64,000 bases of DNA, from assembly GCF_001005315.1 (NCBI RefSeq), contig NZ_LBMG01000024.1:1-64000 (forward strand), in the 5' to 3' direction. Under the pieces are notes generated by a model. That model made no database searches, was not told the origin of the DNA, and worked only from the letters and a program-made list of their open reading frames with translations. The translations under genes and the position numbers were made by a program. Below, in pieces: positions 53,818-61,240 of the stretch. The DNA comes from Kordia jejudonensis. GTDB taxonomy: Bacteria > Bacteroidota > Bacteroidia > Flavobacteriales > Flavobacteriaceae. Within the stretch, counting starts at the first letter, position 1. Each line of letters begins with the position of its first letter.

Positions 53818-54000
53818 AACGTCACTTCGATTTTTGAAGGAAATCGTATCGAGAAGTACTGAGAAATTAAAATGTAAAAGTATTTTCGAATAAACAAAGA
53901 ACAAAGAACAAAGAACAAAGAACAAAGAACCAATAACGAATAACGAATAACGAATAACGAATAACGAATTTAAAATGTTAAATGATAAATGTTGAATTTT
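53818..54000. repeat. Composite repeat: core, AACAAAG x5, AATAACG x5, AT-rich module
   Basis: Order: GTCACTTCGA, GTATCGAGAAGTACT, AAATGTAAAAGTATTTTCGAA, five AACAAAG (53893-53927), AACC, five AATAACG (53932-53966), then AATTTAAAATGTT and TGTTGAATTTTAAAT. The same order is found at 56297-56520. The gap has no gene. Confidence 0.92.
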
Positions 54001-54041
54001 AAATACTAAAGATTTCATTTCAACAACTCAACAACTTAACA

Positions 54042-54167
54042 AAGACCCAAAACCCAAAACCAAAGAGAAAAGAACATAGAATAAAGAATGAATTTTGAAT
54101 GTTAAATGCTAAATTTTAAATAGAACTAATTTTTTTACCAAAACCCAAAACCCAAAACCGAAAACCC
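54042..54167. repeat. Heptamer arrays upstream of the RidA gene
   Basis: First array 54042-54076: AAGACCC, AAAACCC, AAAACCA, AAGAGAA, AAGAACA. Then the AT-rich module with TAAATGCTAAATTTTAAAT. Second array 54140-54167: AAAACCC, AAAACCC, AAAACCG, AAAACCC, ending 7 bases before the ATG at 54175. Confidence 0.88.
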
Positions 54168-54174
54168 ATAAATT

Positions 54175-54579
54175 ATGGAAGAAAAAAAAGTAACTCCAAG
54201 AGGCGCATATCCACATACAAAACGTGTGGGCGACTTTATATATGTATCAGGAACGAGTTCGCGACGACCAGATAACAGCATCGCAGGTGTAGATATCATT
54301 GACGAAATGGGAACGAAGCATTTGAACATTCGCACACAAACACGTGAAGTACTAAAAAACATTGACAAAAATTTGCAAAGTGTTGGCGCAAGTTTGGCTG
54401 ATGTGGTCGATGTAACTTCGTTTTTAGTCAACATGAACGACTTTGCAGGATACAACGAAGCCTATGGAGAATTCTTCGACAAAGCTACCGGACCAACGCG
54501 AACTACCGTTGCTGTACATCAATTGCCACATCCTGATTTAGTGATTGAAATCAAGGTAGTAGCGTATAAAAAACAATAA
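54175..54579 (+). CDS. RidA family protein, likely 2-aminomuconate deaminase
   Basis: A 134-aa protein of the YjgF/YER057c/UK114 superfamily. The conserved Arg109 in GPTRTTVAV and the [13 protein letters not shown] end are typical. The N-terminal [27 protein letters not shown] is close to the 2-aminomuconate deaminase subgroup. The neighbours (2-aminomuconic semialdehyde dehydrogenase 8 bp downstream, ACMS decarboxylase further on) support the reaction 2-aminomuconate to 4-oxalocrotonate with release of ammonia. It could also act as a general enamine deaminase. Its leader contains a heptamer array. Confidence 0.85.
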   Translation: MEEKKVTPRGAYPHTKRVGDFIYVSGTSSRRPDNSIAGVDIIDEMGTKHLNIRTQTREVLKNIDKNLQSVGASLADVVDVTSFLVNMNDFAGYNEAYGEFFDKATGPTRTTVAVHQLPHPDLVIEIKVVAYKKQ

Positions 54580-54587
54580 TTCAGCAA

Positions 54588-56033
54588 ATGAAAAAGATTC
54601 TAAACTATATCAACGGAAGTTATATTGCGCCAAAAAGCAACGAATGGATTGACAATTACAATCCTTCCAACGGAGAAGTCTACGGACAGATTCCAAATTC
54701 GTCTGCGGAAGATGTAGAAGCTGCCTATCAAGCTGCAAAAGCGGCTTATCCAAGTTGGTCAGCAACTACGCTAGATGAGCGAAGTCGTATTCTAAATAAC
54801 ATCGCATCTTTGATTGAAGAAAACTTGTCAGAATTGGCCCATGCAGAAGCATTAGACAATGGAAAACCGCTTAGTTTAGCAACACGAATTGACATTCCAA
54901 GAGCAACAAGCAACTTTAGATTCTTTTCACAAGCCATTACGCAGTTTTCAAGCGAAGCACATGAAAGTATTGGACTCAATGCGATGAATTTTACATTGCG
55001 ACAATCCATAGGAGTTGTCGGTTGTATTTCACCTTGGAATCTGCCATTGTATCTTTTTACTTGGAAAATTGCACCAGCCTTAGCAACTGGAAATACAGTT
55101 GTGGCAAAACCAAGTGAAGTGACACCAATGACCGCGTATCTATTAGGCGAAATTTGCACGAAAGCAGGTTTGCCAAAAGGTGTGTTAAACATTGTACACG
55201 GATTGGGACATACCACAGGACAAGCCATTACAGAACATCCCAACATCAAAGCAATCTCTTTTACAGGCGGAACGGCTACAGGCGCGCATATAGCAAGAAC
55301 GGCGGCACCTATGTTTAAAAAGCTTTCGCTAGAATTGGGAGGAAAAAACCCGAATATCATCTTTGCCGATTGCGATTATGATGAAATGTTGAAAACTACA
55401 GTACGATCATCCTTTGCAAATCAAGGACAAATCTGTTTATGTGGTTCACGAATATTTGTAGAAAGAAGCATCTATGAAAAATTCAAAATAGACTTTGTAG
55501 CACGTGTAAAACAACTCAAAGTAGGAAATCCGTTTGATGAAACAACAAAAGTAGGCGCGTTGGTTTCAAAACCGCATTTAGAAAAAGTAAAATCATACAT
55601 ACAAATTGCAAAAGACGAAGGTGGCACCATTTTATGTGGAGGAAATGATGTTGTTGTAGAAGGATTCGAAAACGGATACTACTTAGCGCCAACTGTTATA
55701 GAAGTGCCAACCGATCAATGTCGCGTGAATCAAGAAGAAATATTTGGACCTGTTGTGACGATGATGCCGTTTGATACGGAAGAAGAAGTCTTAGCCATGG
55801 CAAATGGCGTCCGTTATGGATTATCGGCAACATTGTGGACAAACAATCTCAATCGCACCATGCGAATGTCTAAACAATTGGAAGCAGGAATTGTTTGGGT
55901 AAACACATGGCTTATGCGTGATTTGCGTACACCTTTCGGTGGCATGAAAAACTCTGGCGTCGGTCGCGAAGGTGGCATGGAAGCCTTACGTTTCTTTACT
56001 GAACCGAAAAATATTTGTATCAAATACTCTTGA
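54588..56033 (+). CDS. Aldehyde dehydrogenase, probable 2-aminomuconic-6-semialdehyde dehydrogenase
   Basis: A 481-aa NAD-dependent dehydrogenase of the ALDH superfamily, most like the ALDH8/AmnC group. Catalytic Cys283 is in NQGQICLCGSR and the general base Glu249 in LELGGKNPNI. FTGGTATGAHI gives the cofactor loop. Conserved ISPWNLPLYLFTWKIAPALATGNTVVAKPSE is present. Neighbours (RidA-type deaminase, ACMSD) identify the likely substrate, 2-aminomuconic semialdehyde, although other ALDH substrates cannot be ruled out. It is coupled to the RidA gene by an 8-bp gap. Confidence 0.92.
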   Translation: MKKILNYINGSYIAPKSNEWIDNYNPSNGEVYGQIPNSSAEDVEAAYQAAKAAYPSWSATTLDERSRILNNIASLIEENLSELAHAEALDNGKPLSLATRIDIPRATSNFRFFSQAITQFSSEAHESIGLNAMNFTLRQSIGVVGCISPWNLPLYLFTWKIAPALATGNTVVAKPSEVTPMTAYLLGEICTKAGLPKGVLNIVHGLGHTTGQAITEHPNIKAISFTGGTATGAHIARTAAPMFKKLSLELGGKNPNIIFADCDYDEMLKTTVRSSFANQGQICLCGSRIFVERSIYEKFKIDFVARVKQLKVGNPFDETTKVGALVSKPHLEKVKSYIQIAKDEGGTILCGGNDVVVEGFENGYYLAPTVIEVPTDQCRVNQEEIFGPVVTMMPFDTEEEVLAMANGVRYGLSATLWTNNLNRTMRMSKQLEAGIVWVNTWLMRDLRTPFGGMKNSGVGREGGMEALRFFTEPKNICIKYS

Positions 56034-56040
56034 TGTTAAA

Positions 56041-56290
56041 TTATGAATGTTGTATGCTGAATTTTAAATAAAAAGATAATTTAGAATCTAGAAATTAGAA
56101 CAAAAAGCCAAGAGCCAAGACCCAAGACCAAAGACCAAAGACCCAAAACCCAAAACCCAAGACCAAAGACCAAAGAGCTAATACCGAATACCGAATACCG
56201 AATACCGAATACCGAAATTAAAATGTTAAATGATAAATGTTGAATTTTAAATTGAAAAGTATTTACAAAACCTAAAGTGTACAATCAATT
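56041..56290. repeat. Heptamer array of 15 in-phase units with changing sequence
   Basis: The array 56110-56214 has 15 consecutive 7-base units without slippage: AAGAGCC, AAGACCC, AAGACCA, AAGACCA, AAGACCC, AAAACCC, AAAACCC, AAGACCA, AAGACCA, AAGAGCT, then five AATACCG. AT-rich modules (GCTGAATTTTAAATAAAAAG; TGTTGAATTTTAAATTG) flank it on both sides. No gene is seen. Confidence 0.93.
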
Positions 56291-56296
56291 TAAATA

Positions 56297-56583
56297 CGTC
56301 ACTTCGAGTGAAATTTTAGAATAAAATTATGTATCGAGAAGTACTTTGAAAGTATAAATGTAAAAGTATTTCCGAATAAACAAAGAACAAAGAACAAAGA
56401 ACAAAGAACAAAGAACAAAGAACAAAGAACAAAGACCCAAGACCCAAGACCAAAGAGCTAATACCGAATAACGAATAACGAATAACGAATTTAAAATGAT
56501 AAATGTTAAATGTTGAATTTTAAATGTAAAAGTATTTTCGAATAACCCAAAACCCAAAACCCAAGAACAAAGACCCAAGAGCG
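56297..56583. repeat. Composite repeat: core, AACAAAG x8, mixed units, AATAACG x3, module, second array
   Basis: Order: GTCACTTCGAGTG, TGTATCGAGAAGTACTTTGAA, AAATGTAAAAGTATTTCCGAA, eight AACAAAG (56379-56434), ACCC, then in phase AAGACCC, AAGACCA, AAGAGCT, AATACCG and three AATAACG (56439-56487), the AT-rich module, and a second array (56549-56583: AAAACCC, AAAACCC, AAGAACA, AAGACCC, AAGAGCG). The 604-bp gap 56034-56637 has no gene. Confidence 0.93.
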
Positions 56584-56637
56584 ACCTAAAACCAAAACCA
56601 AATACTCACTACTAACATCTCAATACTAAATTAAACA

Positions 56638-57426
56638 ATGAACCTAAACTTACAACATAAAAACGCCCTCGTTTGTGGAAGCACACAAGGAATCGGAAAA
56701 GCAACTGCAATTCAATTGGCAATTCTTGGCGCAAATATAACCTTAGCCGCTAGAAACGAAGAAAAACTACAAAATGTGCTTGACGAATTAGATACTTCCA
56801 AAGGACAGAAACACAATTATATCGTGGCAGATTTTCAAAATCCAACGGCTTTGGAAGAAAAAATAACAGCTTTTGTTTCAGAACATCATGCATTTCATAT
56901 TTTAATAAACAATACGGGCGGACCTGCTGGTGGACCCGTATATGCAGCAAAAATTGAAGAATTTGAGCGTGCTTTTACACAACACTTAAAATGCAATCAC
57001 ATCTTAGCGCAAAGTGTTGTAGAAGGAATGAAAGAAGCGGGTTATGGGCGAATTATAAATATCATTTCTACTTCGGTAAAACAACCGTTAGATGGTTTGG
57101 GCGTTTCCAATACCATTCGTGGAGCAGTGGCAAATTGGTCAAAAACTTTGGCAAATGAGTTGGGACAATTTGGAATAACTGTCAACAATGTTTTACCAGG
57201 CGCAACTGCTACGGAACGTTTGACAGAAATCATAAAAAACAAAGCGGCAAAAACAGGAAAATCAGAAGATGAGGTAAGTACAGCGATGAAAAATGCGGTG
57301 CCAGCCAAACGATTTGCACAACCTGAAGAAGTTGCAAATGCGATTGCATTTTTAGCAAGTGAAGCAGCATCTTATATTAATGGAATTAATGTCCCTGTAG
57401 ATGGTGGACGAACGAAGTCGTTGTAG
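56638..57426 (+). CDS. SDR family oxidoreductase lacking the YxxxK motif
   Basis: A 262-aa classical-size short-chain dehydrogenase with dinucleotide motif VCGSTQGIGKATAI (TGxxxGxG variant) and the NNTGGPAGGPV loop. The active-site area reads ISTSVKQPLDG then GVSNTIRGAVANWSK, where Ser157 and Arg161 occupy the usual Tyr and Lys of YxxxK. This is a known divergent SDR subgroup, so activity may use other residues. The C-terminal FLASEAASYINGINVPVDGGRTKSL is complete. It sits between dehydrogenase and ACMSD genes, suggesting a role in kynurenine-derived 2-oxo acid metabolism; not proved. Confidence 0.88.
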   Translation: MNLNLQHKNALVCGSTQGIGKATAIQLAILGANITLAARNEEKLQNVLDELDTSKGQKHNYIVADFQNPTALEEKITAFVSEHHAFHILINNTGGPAGGPVYAAKIEEFERAFTQHLKCNHILAQSVVEGMKEAGYGRIINIISTSVKQPLDGLGVSNTIRGAVANWSKTLANELGQFGITVNNVLPGATATERLTEIIKNKAAKTGKSEDEVSTAMKNAVPAKRFAQPEEVANAIAFLASEAASYINGINVPVDGGRTKSL

Positions 57427-57440
57427 CATTTGATCTAACA

Positions 57441-57500
57441 TGTCAGTTCGAGCGCAGTCGAGAACCTTCTTGACTAAAATTGCATCTCGATAGTTTCACT
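57441..57500. repeat. Palindromic intergenic repeat with GTTCGAGCGCAGTCGAGAAC core
   Basis: TTCGAG and CGAGAA arms flank CGCAGT, and CATCTCGATAGTTTCACT follows. This style of CGAG-containing palindrome recalls the composite repeats (ACTTCGA...ATCGAGAAGT) at 53.8 and 56.3 kb and is common between flavobacterial genes. Confidence 0.5.
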
Positions 57501-57689
57501 AGGTATTACCAATCAAAATATATTTTGATCTCAATAATGCTCTATGTGACAGAGAGAAAGTAAAAATCCTACAGATTAAAACGTAAAACTACCTGACTTT
57601 AACATTTTTCCTTGAATCTATCTTAAAAGTGTTAAAAAATTATTAAATTGAAACTCTAATGAACCATCATAAACTAATAACTAACCATA

Positions 57690-58274
57690 ATGAATAGAAG
57701 AAACTTTATTGTATCAAGTGTCATGGGCGCAGGTGCGCTTTCCATGTTCCCAACTTCAGCTTTAGCCAGTAACAACGGTATTTCCCTAGAAAAAATTGGA
57801 AGCGGATTTGGACGTTTACTCAACAATGTAAACGCAATTTCTATTTCAAATTTATCAAGCGGAGTTGCAAAAACGCATCAACGATTGGCAATTGCATTGA
57901 ACGATTCAGGATACTTGTACAATGCGACAGAAGTTGTGCAACTTAGCAACTCGTGCTACGCAATTCCATTACACAAAAAGCCAATGTTAGGTTTCGAAAG
58001 TAAAGAATTAGCGTTAATTGTAAAGCACGATGGCGTTAGTAAATTCTACATTTTAAATGAAAAGTTAACGAATGAGTTCAATGGACTTATCGAAACATTT
58101 AGTCAAAATTTAGAATCACACGAATTAAATTTAGATGCAGCTTCGTTTGCGTTTCCTGTAAAAGTTGTACAACAACAACAAGGACGCGAAACCATTTTTG
58201 CATATCAAAACAAGTTCAACAATACGATTGCTTTAAAAAGTACGCGTAAAAAATCGGAAGTTCACCTGAGCTAA
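57690..58274 (+). CDS. Tat-exported hypothetical protein, 194 aa
   Basis: The leader MNRRNFIVSSVMGAGALSMF contains a twin-arginine motif (NRRNF), a hydrophobic stretch and an SALA cleavage site, so export in folded form by Tat is likely. The mature part is about 168 residues with HQRLAIALNDSGYLYNATEVVQLSNSCYAIPLHKKPMLGFESKELALIV and no known domain. One Cys. Function unknown. It lies between the SDR and ACMSD genes, with its own terminator, so it may not be part of the pathway. Confidence 0.8.
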   Translation: MNRRNFIVSSVMGAGALSMFPTSALASNNGISLEKIGSGFGRLLNNVNAISISNLSSGVAKTHQRLAIALNDSGYLYNATEVVQLSNSCYAIPLHKKPMLGFESKELALIVKHDGVSKFYILNEKLTNEFNGLIETFSQNLESHELNLDAASFAFPVKVVQQQQGRETIFAYQNKFNNTIALKSTRKKSEVHLS

Positions 58275-58298
58275 TTTTAGCCCAAAATCAATATAGCT

Positions 58299-58349
58299 AA
58301 AACCAGTCTGTATGCTTTTTGTACAAAAGTGTTCATGACTGGTTTTTTT
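58299..58349 (+). terminator. Terminator after the Tat-exported protein
   Basis: AAAACCAGTC (58299-58308) pairs with GACTGG and its T-run (58337-58349). An inner CTTTT/AAAAG hairpin extends the structure. Confidence 0.8.
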
Positions 58350-58445
58350 GTGTTAAAAAATGTGATTTGTTGAAAATTTTAGAATTTTAAAACATAAATA
58401 CAACATACGATATCATAAGAAATAGTATTTTTATAGGATTAATTT

Positions 58446-58543
58446 CGCGTGAGGGATTGAGGCATTTGTTGAAGCTCTCTCCAACTTGATTGGAGAAGCG
58501 ACTGCCGAAAGCCCGACCTCCATTTTTCTTGGAGGACACGCCC
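58446..58543 (+). ncRNA. Structured RNA-like element upstream of ACMSD
   Basis: GCGTG (58447-58451) can pair with CACGC (58537-58541) as a closing stem. Inside, TCTCCAA (58478-58484) pairs with TTGGAGA (58490-58496) around loop CTTGA. CCTCC (58517-58521) pairs with GGAGG (58531-58535) around a 9-base loop. The invariant-looking GCGTGAGGGATTG start and AAAGCCCGACC segment are typical of a motif seen at many flavobacterial intergenic sites. It ends 15 bases before the ACMSD start. Possibly cis-regulatory or a small RNA; identity not proved. Confidence 0.55.
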
Positions 58544-58558
58544 AAAAATAACACCATC

Positions 58559-59644
58559 TTGAAACGAAAACTGCGCATTAACGGACATTCACATTTGTTG
58601 CCTTATCCAGAGCAAATTCCTCAGTTTATGAAGGATAAAAAGATTTTTTGGGTAGATGACGAACGTAAATATATGTTGCAAGACGATTGGAAACGACCTG
58701 TGACAGATTCGAGTTTTTTCTTGAATGAAAAGCTAGAATGGATGGCGAAAAATAAAATTGATCATGCCGTTATTTTAAATCTTTCACAGTTATACGGAAA
58801 TGGTTTGCGCCTGGAAGCGATGAAACATGCGTTGCGTTTTCAAAACGATTTTAATGCAGAAGTACAACGCGATCATCCATCAAAATTTACCTGCGGATTT
58901 GTAGTGCATCCAGGTTTTATACATGGTGCGCTTTGGGAAATTGAACGCTGCGTGGAAGAATTAGGACTGCGCGTACTGTGCTTACCAACGCACTTTATGG
59001 ATTCCATAGGACAGTGGCGTTCGGTGTTTGATGAAGAAAATGATCCAATTTTTGAACTGGCAAATAAGTATAAATTGGCGATTGAAATTCATCCGTATGA
59101 TGGCGATAAAATGATCAAATTGGAAAATGTAAACTGGCGTTTTCACTTAATTTGGATGTTGGCACAATGTGGCGATGCGTACCATTTTTATACGTTGAAC
59201 GGAATGCAAGAACGTTTTCCAGATATCCGAACCTGTTTTGCACATGGCGGACAGTTGGCGCAAATGAATTTAGGACGTCGTATTCAAGGATTTGATGGAC
59301 GACCAGATTTGTTTGAAGGAAAAGTACATCCGAGAAAAGCGGTTGGACATCCAAATATTTATTTTGATACGTTGGTGCATGATACCGATTCGTTTAAATT
59401 GATGGTTGACCGACAAGGAAGCAAGCAAATTTTGATGGGATTAGACGATCCGTATCCGTTGGGAGAAATGGAAAGCGCACCACAATCGTCTTATCCAGGA
59501 AAATTACTCGATTTAGCCATAGAACGGAATATTATAGACCAAAATCAATACGACGATATTTGGGAAGATAATGTCTTACGTTGGTTATTTGGTGATGATG
59601 AAGCCGCTAAAAAAGACCTAGTTCGTAAAATTTTGGAAGGGTAG
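58559..59644 (+). CDS. 2-amino-3-carboxymuconate-6-semialdehyde decarboxylase (ACMSD-like amidohydrolase)
   Basis: The enzyme decarboxylates ACMS, the ring-opening product of 3-hydroxyanthranilate, diverting flux away from quinolinate. The family start is LRINGHSHLLP with zinc ligands His10 and His12 counted from TTG 58559, giving 361 aa. The frame runs back to 58490, but those residues come from the structured element. CFAHGGQLAQMNLGRR (metal His) and GLDDPYPLGEMES (metal Asp) complete the amidohydrolase site. No ATG fits, so the TTG start next to the structured element is notable. Partners: semialdehyde dehydrogenase and RidA genes upstream. Confidence 0.92.
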   Translation: MKRKLRINGHSHLLPYPEQIPQFMKDKKIFWVDDERKYMLQDDWKRPVTDSSFFLNEKLEWMAKNKIDHAVILNLSQLYGNGLRLEAMKHALRFQNDFNAEVQRDHPSKFTCGFVVHPGFIHGALWEIERCVEELGLRVLCLPTHFMDSIGQWRSVFDEENDPIFELANKYKLAIEIHPYDGDKMIKLENVNWRFHLIWMLAQCGDAYHFYTLNGMQERFPDIRTCFAHGGQLAQMNLGRRIQGFDGRPDLFEGKVHPRKAVGHPNIYFDTLVHDTDSFKLMVDRQGSKQILMGLDDPYPLGEMESAPQSSYPGKLLDLAIERNIIDQNQYDDIWEDNVLRWLFGDDEAAKKDLVRKILEG

Positions 59645-59654
59645 TTTTGAGTTT

Positions 59655-59898
59655 GTTATTTTGTCAATTTGATAATTCGTTGATTTGAAGATTTGTTGAT
59701 TTGGTTTTTTATGTGCGATTTCGTCATGCTGAACTTGATTCAGCATCTCATAACGCTGAGGAATTTGTTATTTTATGTTGTAGTTTGTTAAATCGTTAAT
59801 TTGATGATTTGAGAAATATTTCAACAATAGTATTTAAAAGAAATAATTCTTGAATTCGTGACAAGAAAAAAAGAGTTAATTTGTTGATGCGTTAATTT
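59655..59898. repeat. Octamer (8-bp period) arrays and a REP-like palindrome
   Basis: Six in-phase 8-base units at 59655-59702: GTTATTTT, GTCAATTT, GATAATTC, GTTGATTT, GAAGATTT, GTTGATTT. Three more at 59787-59810 (GTTAAATC, GTTAATTT, GATGATTT) and three at 59875-59898 (GTTAATTT, GTTGATGC, GTTAATTT). Between them, at 59721-59760, ATGCTGAA and TTCAGCAT form an 8-bp stem. The gap 59645-59981 holds no gene. Confidence 0.8.
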
Positions 59899-59981
59899 GA
59901 AAAAGGGAATTTTTAAAACATATTTCATTTTAACTTTTACCTTTCAATGATTTAAAATAATATAATATCTTACGTCATTTT

Positions 59982-61121
59982 ATGACCGATGTAGCACAAT
60001 TTCACAATCTAGCACACATTTTTATTTCCTTTATCGGAGCCGTTTTGCTATTGGCAATTTACTCCAACATTCGGAAGCGTTTCCGTCAGATTTTAGAAGA
60101 AGACGAATCGCAAAAGCGCGTAGATAGTGGATTGCTATATTTAAGTTTGGCAATGTTTGTATGGGTTGGTTCAGGAATTTGGGCGTATGTTTCGCAACGT
60201 TTTGAGTTTTCGGATACGATGGCTTATCAAATTGGAGTCAACTTACTTTCCATTATCAACAATCTATTTTTATTATTGGCGTTGTTCTACTTTTATCACG
60301 CGCCAAAGTTTATTTACAACAATACAAAGAATGTAAAAATCATTATCGGAATTATCATTGCTGTGACTTCCGTTACGTTGCTCATGTCAAGTATTTTTGG
60401 AAATGACAATGTGTATCACAACGTAAAATTGAACGCTATTCCAGATTTGATTTTATCAGGATTTTTGTGTTTTTTATTGTTAATTTCCTTCTACAAAACC
60501 TTTTTGCATCGTGGTTTGAAAATTGTAGCAACGATTTCCGTCATCATTATGATTTTAATTTTCATATCGCAATTACCTGAAATATTTTTAAGTTTAAATG
60601 ACGAATTCGCAACTTACTTGATTAAGATTATCGCAAAAACATCCTTAATTTCTTTATTCTTAGTGTTGGCGACAAGTTGGGTAATTCAACTCGCAAATAC
60701 ACCGCGACCAAACGAAATGCGTATCAAATTTTTAGATTGGTCATTGATTCAATTAAGTATTCCGTCAAAAAACATCAACAATGCACATGTCGATTTTGGT
60801 TCAAAAACCACACAATACAAAAACTTGCTGAAATTTGCCATTCGTCGCGCACATGGACAAGGTGATTTGCAAAGTATTTTAGTGAGTTCGGCTGGAGAAA
60901 TAAAAAACCAAACTTATCTTACCAGAATTATTGAAAATATCAACGAAATTTTACAACTAGAAACCGATCAGCAATTGGAACGTAGAGACGTGTTTACGTT
61001 TTTGGGCGAAGGAAAATACCGTTTGCGTATGATTCCTGAAAACATCACAATTGACGAAGGTTTACTTGATGAGTTTGTGCAAGTATCTGAAAATGATCAA
61101 TATAAGTCTATTTGTAATTAA
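59982..61121 (+). CDS. Multi-pass membrane protein, unknown function, 379 aa
   Basis: About seven membrane segments are visible (10-28, 52-72, 88-108, 120-138, 150-166, 180-198, 210-228) with a helical cytosolic C-terminal part of about 140 residues containing FLDWSLIQLSIPSKNINNAHVDFG and a short beta/acidic end. The 7TM plus soluble tail recalls 7TMR-type sensor proteins, but no kinase or cyclase domain is seen. Start ATG 59982. It precedes the peptide transporter gene by 119 bp. Function unknown. Confidence 0.8.
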   Translation: MTDVAQFHNLAHIFISFIGAVLLLAIYSNIRKRFRQILEEDESQKRVDSGLLYLSLAMFVWVGSGIWAYVSQRFEFSDTMAYQIGVNLLSIINNLFLLLALFYFYHAPKFIYNNTKNVKIIIGIIIAVTSVTLLMSSIFGNDNVYHNVKLNAIPDLILSGFLCFLLLISFYKTFLHRGLKIVATISVIIMILIFISQLPEIFLSLNDEFATYLIKIIAKTSLISLFLVLATSWVIQLANTPRPNEMRIKFLDWSLIQLSIPSKNINNAHVDFGSKTTQYKNLLKFAIRRAHGQGDLQSILVSSAGEIKNQTYLTRIIENINEILQLETDQQLERRDVFTFLGEGKYRLRMIPENITIDEGLLDEFVQVSENDQYKSICN

Positions 61122-61240
61122 TTGTGTCTCAGACACAAATCTGCACAGCTTGTTATTTTTTACTATACTTTACAACACGACTTTCTATTAAAACTAGGTA
61201 AAAACATATTTGTATTCTATTAAATTTTAATACAATACAT

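Noticed and set aside
53698-54018. Minus-strand open frame of 106 aa with repeats such as FFVLCSL
   Set aside because: It is the heptamer array read through; a 7-bp period gives a 7-residue protein repeat in any open frame. The same holds for the frames at 56081-56284 and 56327-56578.
54746-55360. Antisense 204-aa frame over the aldehyde dehydrogenase
   Set aside because: A shadow of a confirmed gene with no domain match.
53880-56583. CRISPR-like array
   Set aside because: Units are 7 bp and directly contiguous without unique spacers, and there are no cas genes.
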